Positions 1-12,857 of a stretch of 64,000 nt of DNA are shown piece after piece. Position numbers and translations under genes: made by a program. Source of the stretch: Allium sativum (taxonomy: Eukaryota > Streptophyta > Magnoliopsida > Asparagales > Amaryllidaceae). The DNA is taken from contig CM060920.1 of the NCBI GenBank assembly GCA_030737875.1, positions 483,754,861 through 483,818,860 on the forward strand, given 5' to 3'. The notes under the pieces were generated by a model. It did no database searches and was not told the DNA's origin. It saw nothing but the letters and a program-made list of their open reading frames with translations. The stretch's first letter is position 1; each line of letters opens with the position of its first letter.

Positions 1-958
1 CAAATACAATTATTATCCATCTTGACAAATAAGTTCTACGTACATAAAATAAAAGACATAACCCCAACATAAAATAGCCATAAATAAGATAGGTTGAACT
101 TTACTTCAACAATCCAAGCAACTTCCAAAAGATAGAGATAAAGCTGTCCAAATCAAGCTCCACTAGTAATAGTCCCACCCTGAGCACCTGTGGAGGGGGG
201 GAAGGAAGAAAAGAGGTGGAAACAAAGGGGGTCAGACATAAAGTCTGGTGAGTGCAATAACTTTAACAATATAATCATTAAAGTAACTAGGATAAGGCAT
301 AAGTTGAAAAATAAGGAAATGACTGTGAACAAATGGGCATGACAAAGCAAATAAAGGAAATAGGATGAACAAAGATAACGTTAAAGGCGCACCTAATCAC
401 TATAAGATAATTACTACATTTCACCACACCAAACACCCCTAAAATTTGATACCTCCTACAGAACTTAATAATGATAATGGTAGTTTCATGTACCCCTAGC
501 CGCCTTCATAGGTGCCGTCTACCCCTATCTCCACTAGGTGTACCCACTACCCCCATTCGATCGGCTCCCTAACTCGTAGATACCCGTGCTGTCCCCACAG
601 TGGGGTGTATCACTCCCCAAAGTGGCAACCCGATACCACCAAAAATGCACGGCTTATATCTACACGATGCAACAACGTCTTATCTACCAGCCTGGGCCCA
701 CACACGCACAAGACCCTATTGGACTTGCGTTGTCACCGCTAACCCATTTTGACCTCTTACAATCAAACCCAGTACGCGTGTCCCGTCCTCGACTTGGGTT
801 GAGCCCACAAAGATACATAATGGGTTACTGGTTTGAAAAGGGCACCCATGTATGACACAAGCTTTCCACCTATGCTTGGTCCCCTCCAAGGTTTTTAACC
901 CCATTCTTATTCATGTCTTATTACATGTTTCAATCTTGGTTAAGAGCATCTAATCGTA

Positions 959-1300
959 TTTCACATGCCACCCAAGGCACCCTCTTAATTTCACATGCCA
1001 CCCAAGGCACCCACTTAACCCCCCATGTTCCACCACATGTTTATCTGGTTAAGTGTTTCTTAATTCATTAAAGTCATAACCTTGTAAAGACCTCCCACAT
1101 TAGACTGGCATTTGTGGCTGCTGGATTTTTCGGGCGGGTCCGGTCAGTCTTACACCACAAACAAGCCTAACCTCGTGTCTTTACAACTGTTACGCATTTA
1201 ATTCATGCCTTTGACCTATCACATTAGACTGGCATTTGTGGCTGCTGGATTTACCGGGTGGGCTTACACCACAAAAGAGTCTAATCTCGTGTCTTAGGCG
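959..1300. repeat. Duplicated modules inside element A LTR
   Basis: A unit of about 31 bp (TTTCACATGCCACCCAAGGC and following bases) is repeated in tandem at about 959-1018. Two copies of a module beginning TTAGACTGGCATTTGTGG and ending at CTAA then follow (about 1101-1170 and 1225-1292). Each can fold as a stem-loop with TTTGTGG pairing CCACAAA. The same modules occur in the element A LTRs near 33310-33645 and 41560-41885. Confidence 0.75.
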
Positions 1301-2405
1301 GTTTATTATTACACATCTTTATTTAACCCCAAATTGGATTAATAACCCTATTCAAATTTGTAAATAAATTCCAAATATACTTATGTCTATAATTGTCACC
1401 TAAATTATGTCCATTTATTTCAAGTATGTAAATTATACCAGTTATTGCCTCAAATTAATTGTATGCCGTTTAAGGCCATTACCTGCCAATTCTCAACATG
1501 TGTATATTCAATATTACCCCCATCGTCCCCACGTTGTTCGTTCGCTTATCATGATATATATATATATATATTAGACTAGAAATTAGTCTAACACATAAAA
1601 GGGAAGAAACACCGAAAATTTGCATAACACACAAATTGGATCTAACTTACAAATAAGGATTACAACATATCTAGCATAAACTTGGTATTGTCATGAATCT
1701 AAACATAGGCCTAAAGGTGTGAACTTGCATATATGAATTTAGTTTTAACCCAAAACTTGCATATATGAATATAGTTTCACCCCAAACTTGCATAGGCCAT
1801 AGTCACAAACTTGCATAAAACTATGTATGTCATAGATCTAACTCTAAAGGTGTAAACTTACATATATGTGAATCCAATTTCTACCTAAACTTGCATATAG
1901 TCATTTTACTTGGTTCACATGTAAACTTGTGTACAATTCACATAGAAACTAGCATATAATCTACACCCAAACTTGCATATAAAATGATGTCAAACATGAA
2001 TCAAGTTGAACATAGGTGATTGGGCATATACAAGGAATCCACAACAAAAACTGTCATTATGAACAACTAGCATATATTCACAAAATATCACATTTTTCCA
2101 ATGTTTCACAAACATAGCCATATAACCCAAATTATAACTCAACCCAATTAACTTGTTAATTATCTTGTTAAAGAAATTGAACTCACTACTCAAAGAAAGT
2201 CTTGAGTTCTGGGATCTGTGTTCTGAAATTGATTTAGCTCGCCTTTGAAGTAGACAAATTTGTTGTTGTTATAGAGTTGAGTTGAATTGAGTTGATTATC
2301 TTTACTTTTCCTCTAGTTGGTGGCGGCTATTTTAGGTTGCAAGGTGATAGCATGACAGCCATGGTTCTAATTTTGATTAGGTTTTAGGGTTTGAGTTTAC
2401 ATGTG

Positions 2406-2413
2406 TTTATATA
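2406..2413 (-). promoter_or_regulatory. LTR TATA box (element A family)
   Basis: TATATAAA on the minus strand, about 490 bp inside the LTR 5' end. The same box sits at the equivalent place in the other two LTRs (34782-34789 and 43013-43020). Confidence 0.6.
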
Positions 2414-2519
2414 GAATTTAGGATTAATTTAGGTCATCCGATCAACATAGAATCGATCAAGACCATCCAATCAAGATAGAGTGACACCTCAGTCCTAATG
2501 ACTCAGCACTGGGTCACAA

Positions 2520-2640
2520 AATCGTCATCTTTCAGATCTGCCCGGGGAGGGGGGCAGGTCGACCCCCAGGTTGACCTGTAGGGGGGAGGTCAACACTTGG
2601 GTCGACCCCCTGGTCGACCTGGGTCCTGGGAGGGAATTTT
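2520..2640. repeat. GTCGAC-rich GC block in LTR
   Basis: A short GC-rich island in otherwise AT-rich DNA, with several GGTCGACC or GGTTGACC palindromes in alternating orientation and G runs. Equivalent blocks lie at 34915-34990 and 43139-43232. It lies upstream of the TATA box on the transcribed strand. Confidence 0.7.
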
Positions 2641-2895
2641 CCCACCCAGCCCGCTTCTGACTTCTGTTTTGAATTTTGAATCCGGTTTGGAGCTGTTTGA
2701 ATTTATTTGAATTTCTGGAAACTTCAGACAGCCATAACTTCATACAAAGTCCAATTTACGCAAACTCGGACTCTATCTCAACTAGAATTCCGAGACGAGC
2801 ACAATAGCGTAACCCATTTCCCTTAATTCTCACATTTAAAATTAAGTATTGTTTAATTCGTTAGTTTATGTTAACAGAAAACACGGGGTGTTACA

Positions 2896-4957
2896 TGATC
2901 GAGAACGGAGTATCACCAGTTTTGCTCCTAGTGATAGTTAAATCTTTAATTAGATTTAAACATGGAATGGTAATTAAATTTACCAATAATACCATGGTGT
3001 TAGATATGGAGTATTACCAGTTTTGGTCTATGGGATGAATAGGTTGGGATTGGGAAATTAAATGAATGATTAATTCGGTAAGGCACGCTAATCTCGACTA
3101 GTTTGGAAAACCGTAACATGGTTTGAATTGATATCCAAAGGAAGATTAAAGAATAAATTTAAAGAATTTATCTTTGATAAAATTAATGGGAACCTTTCCC
3201 AAAGGATATGAATATTTAAATAAAATAATATTCAGAATTGGAATGAGGCGTATGTTGTGTTTTATAGCACTTGTTTATTATATACACGAGTTATTCGGAA
3301 AGGCCGGGTTTATACCCATTCTGAATAACTGATTCGATGATAAGTCGACGATGAAGACGGTGGTTGAAGACCGGAGGTCTTCACATCATTTGGATGATTA
3401 CTGATGTCTTGATTGGGCTGTACACCCAAGACGAGGTAATAAGTGGTGATCGTCCAGACGTACTTGGAGATCGACCAGATATGCGAGGGCCACTCTCCTG
3501 TATTAGACATATGGGACAAGGAATAAGGTGCCTCCATTTTCGTTCAGACCCAGAACGAACTTGTAAATGGATGTGTGCATGACATTGGATTTTATTCTGT
3601 GTTGACTGATTTCTATTAAATATATATATATGTTTGGCGGAGGAGAATTTATTCTCTTGCTTAATGCCTTTTTCTAAGACGTATGAGCTCAGAGGTTATA
3701 TATCGATAGACATCAGTTGCATGGCGTGAATTTCCAGTGTGGCATGCTAAGATGCAGATGTCAAGGCTGCTATTGAAAAGCAGAGTCTTGTGGTTGATGA
3801 TCAAAGCACGGCTTTAATATAGCATAGCTTTGTGTATAGCGTTGATTTGCGAGCCTCACAACTCGGTATGAGTCAAAAACGGGATTGGACCATTGGGAGA
3901 ACATTGCGTTTCTTTCTAGCTATGGGTAGTGTTAGGGTTTTGCACGCCCTGACATTGTTATATGTTTACCTATGTGGTTTTTGGATTGTGAGGAGCCTCT
4001 GATATATCGGTCTCTTTGGAGCCGATGGAAATAGCTCCTGTAGGACCGGGAAACGTGTGTTCAGGAATTGCCAATCCTCAAACGTAAGGGAGGAGCGGCC
4101 CAACCGATCCAAGGGTTCACTACAGGGGATCCTAAGGCATTTTCTAGAGTGTCTCGAAGCGGTGAGGAGCCATCCCTGACCTCGACTCATGACGCAAATC
4201 CAATTTCCAATACGTGACTTTTCAGTTTTGATTGTAGAGCCTAGCATGGCGACATAGTGGTATGGGGCACTATGCAGTCTATGATTGATACGTTTATATT
4301 TGAAGTTGTTTTCATACACTTTACACTATAATAGTATCAAAATGATTTGACGTACCAAGAATGTTTCTCTATTATAAGGTAAAACTCTATCCTCCGACTT
4401 GCGTTGCATTATGTGATGGGACCTGGGTCTTATAATAGCTTCATTTTTCCAAAAAACATTGTGTTGTTTATTCTATGCATTGGTATTCTCGGGAATAAAT
4501 CCATTCCATGTTATACGGCGTGGTCCCTTGATTTACTTTATTTTTAAAGTAAAGTTTTAAATAACTGTTTTGTTCTCTCACCAGTCACCTGACTGACCTG
4601 GAGTTTATTGTTTTAACCTAAACTCTGGGTGCCTCTATTTTCCACACGGGCAGCTACTAGTTTTGGTTTTGTAGAATTATATTCATAGGATCCTAGTTTA
4701 CAGCTGGAACGATATTCAGAAAGCTCTGTATCCGTGTATCTCTTTCAGTTGTGTTTTGTATTATTTTCCGCGGCATTGTAACTTGTAAATCTCTGATATT
4801 TATCAAATGTATATTATTTGTTCATACTTTGTATATTCTTGTACTTTGATGTAAATTGTCGTAATAAGCAATGAAATGTTCTTATGTTTGTGTTCTGATT
4901 CGTCTTGTCCTCAAAGCAATCCAGGCTTTCCTTTACGAGGAAGTTCGGGTCGTTACA
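2896..4957 (+). mobile_element. Giant-LTR family B, 3' part of an LTR
   Basis: This is homologous to the last 2.2 kb of the LTRs at 6976-13396 and 53074-59733. Shared blocks include GGAGTATCACCAG, GGAGAATTTATTCTC, the CTATTATAAG/CTTATAATAG inverted repeat (4369-4438) and GAGTTTATTG...CCTAAACTC. It ends ...GGTCGTTACA at 4957. The left part is outside the window because the element A LTR inserted here. ACATG at 4958-4962 would be its right target duplication. Confidence 0.85.
4369..4438 (+). other. Conserved LTR stem-loop, family B copy 1
   Basis: CTATTATAAG (4369-4378) is the exact reverse complement of CTTATAATAG (4429-4438). The hairpin sits about 520-590 nt before the LTR 3' end. The same structure is present at the same place in every giant LTR of the window, with altered but pairing arms in family D. 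Confidence 0.75.
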
Positions 4958-5185
4958 ACATGTTGCAAAAAATATTATAACCGGCTCCTATTGCATTGAA
5001 GGAACATACAAAAACATAATAAGATCGTCGTAAAAAGTCTATTACAACCACCTGCTACCACGTTCTTTGCTCGCTGTAAAAGAGGACATATTACAACATA
5101 GCCTAATACGACGGGCGGGCCGGCCATTGTTAAAGCCCTATTACAACAGGCATTGCCCATTGTAATAAATCATTTTTTTGTAGTG
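4958..5185 (-). mobile_element. CACTA (En/Spm-like) transposon terminal region
   Basis: Read on the minus strand, the element starts at 5185 with CACTACAAAAAAATG, the diagnostic CACTA terminal inverted repeat. Subterminal TTGTAATA / TTACAAC motifs recur in both orientations (near 4975, 5040, 5090, 5140 and 5160), as is usual where CACTA transposase binds. TGA at 5186-5188 would be the 3-bp target duplication. The other end is not in view, because the element is interrupted at 4957 by a giant LTR. No transposase coding is visible. The open frame on the minus strand here is chance. Confidence 0.75.
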
Positions 5186-6889
5186 TGATAAATTAACAAT
5201 CGTCATGAGTGGTTAACCCAATATCATTATTGTTAGTCGATGAAGCAATGTTTATCTTTAGGACTAGTTGCCAGTTTTAATAAAATTTCATATCATTGTT
5301 ATATCTACAAAAAAGGGTCTAACGCTATCAATATAATATTGAGGAATTTTTTTTTAAATTTTAAATAAACCTTCAATTATTTCAAATATACATAAAATAA
5401 ATACTAAAAACTCATATATTGTGAACCATATAAAATACTTTTTTGTTTCATTTTACTTAATTTCACATGGTAACATGTATTCATACACCAACAATCTCTT
5501 AACATACACCATAAAGTAAATAAACTATCAAACATTAAAAATTACTTTACATACACCGTCTCTTTTACAATATTAGCCTTGTTTTACTCTTCATCATCTT
5601 CCATCTTTAAAACTTTAAACTTATTTAAAACTTTAAACTTTAAAATTTATAGCACTAAAAATGTTTAAGTTTAGTAAAATGAATTTCGATTTTTTGAATA
5701 TATGGTAACCAATTTATTATGCTACAAAAAAATTGTTAATATCTGCAAAAAACCCTACTTCTAAATTAAATGATTTTAAATTCGAGCACATTCTTACAGA
5801 AGTTCCCATAATTCAAACTTTAGGTTTCATGTTTAAAGACACATTAAGTTCTTCAAATTTTTTTTACATAGATTTGGTCAATATCGTTAATTGCAATGTT
5901 TTAGTTTGTCGCTCCTAGTTGAACACTATCTCTACGCCGTCGTCAAGCCCTAGCTCTGAGGTGGTGTTGCTGGCAGTAATTTTGAACGCCATCAACTAGA
6001 CAGGGGTTATTTTGACAATTTTGAGCATTGATCATATGAATTATCGTTTGAAAAATTCTACTGCAATGTAAATTTAGTGAAATTATAGTCAATTTTTTTT
6101 TTGATTAAGCTTATAAAATTTTGATGAAGTTAATGGAACCCAAAATATTATGACACCTTTCACGGCTAACCAATATAATTAAAGGTGTTTAAAAAAATTC
6201 TTCTAAAATTAAAGTAATTTTTAAGAAATTAAGAATTAAAGAAATAATTCAGCAAGGCTAGATCTATTCATACCCAACTATTACCTTTCCCACCCACCTT
6301 ATTAAACAATATTTATTACACCCCAAAATTTTCTCTTCACACCTCCAAATATACCGAAACTACCCTTTATTTTATACTTAAAAAACAACTTAATATTATT
6401 AGTGAAATTAAAGAAGAGATGAATTCCAAAAACAACAAAATTGTATTTCATAATTACTTAATTATTATTTTCACTTATAGCATGATCAAAAAAATTATAT
6501 TTTCATATAATTAAAAAAATGATTAAACTATAAATCAAATTTTTAAAAAAATCCAGAAAAAAAAATCAAATCTAAAATATAACATCATTTTCCTGTAAAT
6601 CATAATTGTGATCTACAGTCAACTTTATTATTGTTCTTATTTTTCCATTTCATTGTGATTAAAATGCACAATAAAATGAATAATGAATGTGTCAAGTTTA
6701 ATAACAAATGAGGGTAAATAGGTCATTTTATTTTTTAAACCAGTAGTGGGGTGGGAAAGGCAAAATGAGAGGTGTTTATAAAATTAGTCATTAAATAATT
6801 TACCATATTAGTGCTATTTTTTGGTTGAATTTTAAGCAACTTTATAGTAGTGCTATTTTTTTGGTTTAATAGTGAATGTGTATTTGAGC
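5186..6889. other. AT-rich flanking DNA, no gene recognised
   Basis: Very AT-rich sequence between the CACTA end and the solo LTR C insertion. Only short chance ORFs are present (for example 5733-5918). No splice-consistent coding or protein motif was recognised. It contains the MITE candidate at 6263-6790. The last bases before 6890 are the original left flank of the GRF fragment that resumes at 16041. Confidence 0.5.
6263..6790. mobile_element. Possible MITE with internal inverted repeats
   Basis: CCTTTCCCACCC (6284-6295) is the exact reverse complement of GGGTGGGAAAGG (6749-6760). A second weaker pair, AACTACCCTTTATTTT against AAATGACCTATTTACCC on the other strand, lies further in. The layout fits a non-autonomous DNA transposon of about 0.5 kb. 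Exact ends and target duplication could not be fixed. Confidence 0.4.
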
Positions 6890-7325
6890 GTCTATGTGAC
6901 GACCTCCCACAACCCCTGCTCTAAGCAAGGGGAATAATGCGTTGAAAGGTGTTTCAGGCAGCTGTGGACGATCATTGTAACAACCCGGATTTTTAGAATC
7001 AATTTAAATTTTTTATTTTAGCTATTTTAAGGGATTTTTAATATTTAAAATTATTTATTTTAAGTAATAACGACTAAAAATTTATTTAAATCGAAGTTAG
7101 AATGTATAAATTTATTTTAATTATAAAACGAACTCGAAATGGCGCTGTAGTTTGAAAATTCGATTTCAAATTTCAATTGAATGTACAAGATTCAAAACAA
7201 ATCGGATTTCAGTAAAATCAGAAATATTAGAATTTGTTTAATTATATCTTTCTAACGAGTGTGAAAAATCCAAATTTCATAATGAGAATTGAAATTTATG
7301 TCCAGTTTAAAATTTAAAATAGTCG

Positions 7326-7354
7326 TTTTGGAATTTAATATATATATATATATC

Positions 7355-7384
<30 letters not shown>
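7326..7384. repeat. (TA)n microsatellite
   Basis: An almost pure TA dinucleotide tract inside the giant solo LTR. Shorter TA tracts occur near 1555, 26740, 30877, 33913 and 42148. Confidence 0.9.
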
Positions 7385-7386
<2 letters not shown>

Positions 7387-7868
7387 CCTTTTTGCAAATG
7401 ACCTCCGTTTTCAATGAAACCACTTTTGCTTGATCCGGAATGTCAAATTATTTTAGGTTTCAAATTTCATTATTTTGGAATCAATATATTAGCATGGTAA
7501 ATTTAAACGTGTTTTGATAGTTTCAGTTTGAATTGGATCGACCAGAAAATGGGCAGTTTTCAAATGGTCTCCAAATTCGACGAAATTAGTTTTGTTAGGA
7601 CCGTATCATTAAAACATAGCTAGATTTATTTTTCGAGAATTTTTGGATTCGATATGTGACCCCGGTAAATTAAAATTTACGTTTAAATTTAATATATATT
7701 GATTTATATTTTAACTAAGTAAAAACTAATCAAAACAGTCGAATTGGCTTGCGAAACATATTCCATTGTGTTCAGAATGGTAGCTAGGAGTGATAGTTGT
7801 TGGGTTTGATTTGGAGTTCGGAGTCATGTCGAAACAATTTTGTGAATTAAATATTAATAAAAAAGGGG

Positions 7869-7876
7869 TATAAATA
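7869..7876 (+). promoter_or_regulatory. Putative LTR promoter TATA box (family B)
   Basis: TATAAATA is followed by a pyrimidine-rich CCCTAACC leader, about 890 bp after the LTR start. The element F LTRs have TATAAAC at the equivalent position. The arrangement implies U3 of about 0.9 kb and a very long R-U5 of more than 5 kb. Confidence 0.6.
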
Positions 7877-9289
7877 TAAAACCCTAACCTATCTCTAACC
7901 ATTTACAGTCGCCGCCATATCAACGAATGGACGAAATAGTTCAAAATAAAACACCCAAATCTCCTTCAATCCCCCAATTAATTCATGAAACTTTATAAAC
8001 GAAAATCAAAGAGGGGGTTTGGATCTTCAAAACCGTGGTGGTATGGTCGTGTATGATTGAGTAATTGGCTCGATTTTCGAGCAAAGTCCGCTCGTTCGCG
8101 GCGGTTTTTGGGGTGAATGAGACCTTCGATTTGAAGGCGGTGGTGACCCTGGGTAGGCACCAAATAGGGCTTTGAGGAGGTGGTTCCTGATCGGCCTCAG
8201 GCGGAGTATTGGGGGTGTGGCCTGAAGAACGACGGAGGGAGTAGATGGGTTCTTGGCTCTCTGTTTGAATGAAGAAGATGATTAACGTATAGGTGGTTAA
8301 TTAGTGTAAAGAATTAATTAATTTAAGTAACTAATTTATGCTATTAACGTTTTAAATATCGTATCTTATTCAAATGATGTCAGAATTCAACAAACAAGCG
8401 CTCGTTGTAACCGTAAATTTAAGATCAAGACAATGGGACAAACTAGAACCAAAACGGAGCAATTTAGAATTTCAGGCAATTTCAAATCCATACAGAACTG
8501 AAATTCAGAAACAAAGAAGGAGTGGAAACCGATTGTGAGAACTCTCTCTCACTCAAATTTTTTACAGTTATTATATAATAGGTTGCAGACGGAGCTAAGT
8601 AGCTCCGGACACTATTTTTCTGTAAAAACCATGGTTGATTGTTTGTTTGGAATGTGATTTAGACTGTTATTGTTTGACATTGTTGTACATAAAATTAATT
8701 ATATAAAAAAATTATAAATTATCATGAAATGAAAATAAAATAAATATTCATTTATAAATCGGACGGTTTGTTTATGTGCACTTATTTATTTGATATTGAT
8801 TAGGACGATAAAGTTAACACATCGCCCACTACACAAATAATAAAAAATATTTGTTGTTTGGAAACCCCACACAGGTATTGGGATGATATTTGACATACAT
8901 AGATCCGAATAATTAGTGGTATGTCAAACGATGGGTTAACAGACTGTATAAGCGTTATTTATTTATTTTAATGCTTATACAGTTGTAAAATACACTCTGG
9001 ATGTTGTATGAATTTTTAATGATTGTTTATCATTATTGTTGTATACACGCAATGTATGAAATCCATATAACTGAAATTATATGGTAATTGATTGAGTCTG
9101 ATTCCAGTTCAGAATTAATGAATATTATAAAATAATATTTAGTAAATATTGAAATGTGAAGTTGTGTTAAGTAGTTAAACACCATTTGAACATGAAAGGG
9201 ATTTTTTGTCGGTTTTATTCATTTATAATGAATATTGAAAAGTAATTTACAAATCAGATATTTTGAAAATATTATCATTTTAATATTAT

Positions 9290-9950
9290 AATGATATGGA
9301 TTATTCTAATTTTAATCTAAATTTGAAAATGAAATTGAAATCGTTTTAAAATGAATTTATAATGGAATATTCAATTTTGATTTAAATATGAAAATGAAAT
9401 TGAAATCGTTTTAAAATGAATTTAAAACCAAATTATAATGGAATATTCAATTTTGATTTAAATTTGAAAATGAAATTGAAATCGTTTTAAAATGATTTTA
9501 AAATGAATTTATAATGGGATATTCAATTTTGATCTAAATTTGAAAAAGAAATTAAAATCGTTTTAAAATGAACTTAAAATGAATTTATATTGGAATACTC
9601 AATTTTGATATAAATTTGAAAATGAAATTGAAATCATTATAAAATAAATTTAAAATGAATTTATAACGGAATATTCAAATTTTGATTTAAAATTGAAATG
9701 AAATTGAAATCGTTTTAAAAAGAATTTAAAACGAATTTATAAAGGAATATTCCATTTGATTTAAAATTGAAATGAAATTGAAGTCATTTTAAAATGAATT
9801 TAGAACGAATTTATAATGGAATATTCAATTTTGATTTAAAATTGAAATGAAATTGAAATCGATTTAAAAAGAATTTAAAACGAATTTATAAAGGAATATT
9901 CCATTTGATTTGAAATTGAAATGGAAGTGGAAATCGTTTTTAATTTATAA
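9290..9950 (+). repeat. AT-rich tandem repeat array in giant LTR
   Basis: Imperfect units of about 75-90 bp built from phrases such as GAAATTGAAATCGTTTTAAA and GAATATTCAATTTTGAT, about eight copies with length variation. Element F has a different array (25-26 bp EcoRI-site units) at the corresponding place, so this segment of the LTR evolves by repeat turnover. Confidence 0.85.
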
Positions 9951-10573
9951 AATACGATTTAAATGGAAATCGACGAAATATATATATAATATATATATAA
10001 TGGCCTGAATAGAATGCGCCATGCAACGACCGTTCACGAATTTCGACCATTAACTTCAAATGGATGTAACGGGAGATCTGATCGTCGGATTCTCCAAAAA
10101 CAAGATCCATTGGGTTTATATCGAAAAGAGCTTTCCAATGAATACAAGAGATTACGAGCCTTAATAAAATTATTAAAAAATGAAAAAATTGTGTAAAATC
10201 ATAATAAATGATTTGGAAAGAGTTTTGGTGAAAAATTCCGAGTTTGAAAAGATAATATATTTTTATCAAAATGAACTAGTTATTAACTAGAATAATAATC
10301 CAATATTTTTAAAGAAATAAATTGGATTTGAAATGGTTTAAATATAACCAGCAACGAACAAATTGGAATAGATTTGGAATGGAAATAATCTTCGGAATAT
10401 TTCGATATTGGACTCCGTGATTATACGGATATTGTTGAGGAATTTGGGAGATATATATATATATCGTTATTCCCGATACGATATTCGTTGGTTTCAGAAT
10501 TTGATATTGAATATACGCCGATATAATTTCTATTCAGAGTCTTGTATTTGATATCAAATTGGATTTTGGGTTT

Positions 10574-11092
10574 TTCGTGAACGATGTCTTCATTTACACT
10601 ATTCTTAAACCCAGTTAAGAAAATAATAAATCCTTAAATTAAGATTTAGTGAAGTTTTCCAATTAATTAATATTTAATTGGAATTGAATAAAAGAATTGG
10701 ATTTTTGGGTTTATCATGAATGGTGTTTTAAATAACACTTGTTCTTTAACCCAATTAACAGCGAAGAATATGATTTGGGATTTATAATCTTTTAATTAAG
10801 ATAAATGGAATTTTCCAAAGTAAGGATATCCAATTTAATATATATTAAATTAGAATTGAATGGAATTCGATTTGGTAATAATCGAGATGAGCCTCCGTGA
10901 AGGAAGACTGTTAATATATATATATGGAATTTAAAAGGCTTTGTCGTTATTCCATTTATAGTCGGATACATAAATTTATATCGATTATATATATTGAACT
11001 ATTTTCCGTGAAGATTCCATAATTAATGGAATGTGATTTTGGGTTTATTGTGAACTGTGTTTTAAATGACATTGGTTCTTTAACCCAATTAA
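10574..11092 (+). other. Three dispersed hairpin modules in giant LTR
   Basis: Modules at about 10567-10612, 10705-10754 and 11040-11088 share the plan GGGTTTA...GTGAAC...loop...GTTC...TAACCC. The outer arms GGGTT/AACCC pair in all three. The inner arms (for example GTGTT with AACAC at about 10723-10738) vary. Three related modules lie in element F at 57182-57505. Confidence 0.6.
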
Positions 11093-12787
11093 AGACAGGA
11101 TTACATGTCTAACATTGTGTTTCGAACTGTATTTGTTGATATCTGCTAAATATATATCAGTTTGGTGGCGGAGAATTTATTCTCTTGCTTAACACCTTTC
11201 ACTAAGACATACGAGCTTAGAGGTTATATATTGGCAGAAATCAGTGGTACGGTGTAGATTGTCGATGTGACATATTTGTGTTTCCAAAGTTAAATAATCA
11301 TTAAATAATGATTGTTGGAAGAATAAAACTAAGTGGAGTTTTAATGAATCTTTAATTAGATTGAAATGTGAATGTGATAATTTAAATTATCAAATTTAGG
11401 AAATGATCGAGAATGGAGTATCATCAGTTTCGCTCCAAGCGATAGTTAAATATTTAAATTAGATTTTAATGTGAAATGGTAATTAATTTTTACCTATAAC
11501 ACCATGGTGTTAGATATGGAGCATTACAAGTTTTGCTCCATGGGATGATTATGTTGGGATTGGGAAATATAATAAGTGATTATTTCGGTAAGGTGCGCTA
11601 ATCCCGACTAGTTTGGAAAACCTTAGTTTGGTTTAAGTTTTGAAAAGAATATTTGAATAAAAGAATATTCTGGATTGGAATGAGGCATATGATGTGTTGC
11701 TATAGCACTTGATTATAAGATACACGAGTTATTCGGAAAGACTGGGTTTAACCCATTCTGAATATTTGATACAATGACTAACAGTCGAAGAGATTAAAGA
11801 CGGTGCAAGACCGACGATCTTCACATCAAATGGATGGGTTGCTACTAATGCCTATGATTGGAGTAGCTACCTTGAAGGGGCTATAGTGGTAGCCATCCAG
11901 ACGTACTTGTTGATTTTTCGGATATGCGAGGGCCTCTCTCCTGTATTGGACATATGGGACGAGGAATAAAGTGCCTCCTGTTTCGTTCAAACCCAGAATG
12001 GACTTGCAAATGGATGATGTGTCTGATTTTGTATTACTTTATACTGTATTCATTGATATCTGCTAAATATATATCTTTTTGGTGGTGGAGAATTTATTCT
12101 CTTGCTTAACACCCTTCTCTGAGACGTACTAGCTCAGAGGTTGTATATTGGCAGAAATCAGTGGTACGATATGGATTGATAGTGTGGTATGCTGAGATGC
12201 AGTGATCCAAACTTTTGTGGAAAAGAAAAGTTTGGTGGATGATGATCAAATCATAGTTTTAATTAGCATAGCTTTGTGTAGCGTTAATTCGCGATCCTCA
12301 CACATCGGTATGATGGTGATCTGATGGTTAGATCACTGTACTTTTAATATGAGGATGGATTCGATCGACCGAGATAGGCTGGGTGTGGTTGCTACACACC
12401 TGGTAGGTATAAGGGAACACCTCCACCCCCACCCCCCGAGATTCCCATATTGGATAAGGTATACGGCGTTTTCTCATGCACGGGACATTAGCCATTGAGA
12501 TACTTAATTCCCAGGATAGTGCGGATGTGCATTACAACGTTTTCTCATGCATGGGACGTAGCCGTTGGGAATTGCACTACATGATCGATCTTTCGAATCA
12601 GGAGACATCAGTATGGAAATCCAAACTTCCAATATGACATTTTGCGGTTTTATTTGTAAACCAATATATGGTGACATAGTGGGATGGGGAGCTCATGCTA
12701 TCTATGATTGATACATTTATATTTGAAGTTGATTTCTTCGCTTATAGTAATAATAAAAGATAAATTTCGTGTACCAAGCATATTTGG

Positions 12788-12857
12788 CTATTATAAGGTA
12801 AAACTCTATCCTCCGGCTTGTGTTGCATTGTGTGATGGGACCTGAGTCTTATAATAG
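12788..12857 (+). other. Conserved LTR stem-loop, family B solo LTR
   Basis: CTATTATAAG (12788-12797) pairs perfectly with CTTATAATAG (12848-12857), about 540-610 nt from the LTR 3' end. It is the homologue of the hairpins at 4369-4438 and 59148-59217. Confidence 0.75.

Larger units (their letters stand above)
1..2895 (-). mobile_element. LTR of Tekay-like element A family, cut by window edge
   Basis: This stretch is colinear with the two LTRs of element A (32156-35257 and 40398-43506); roughly its first 190 bases lie outside the window. It ends ...GGGGTGTTACA at 2895, the same terminus as the element A LTRs. By homology its transcription strand is minus, with a TATATAAA box at 2406-2413. 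The next five bases (2896-2900, TGATC) would be the target-site duplication, because the uninterrupted sequence reads AATGATCGAG in the related copy near 11403. It is inserted in a family B giant LTR. Whether it is a solo LTR or one end of a full element cannot be told. Spurious short ORFs in it are not genes. Confidence 0.9.

Noticed and set aside
4975..5160. Minus-strand frame beginning MGNACCNRALTM
   Set aside because: It lies wholly in the CACTA subterminal repeat region, which is non-coding in known families.
8829..8845. CACTACACAAATAA as a possible partner CACTA terminus
   Set aside because: It lies inside a family B LTR, lacks the CACTACAAAAAA consensus and has no subterminal repeats or TGA duplication.
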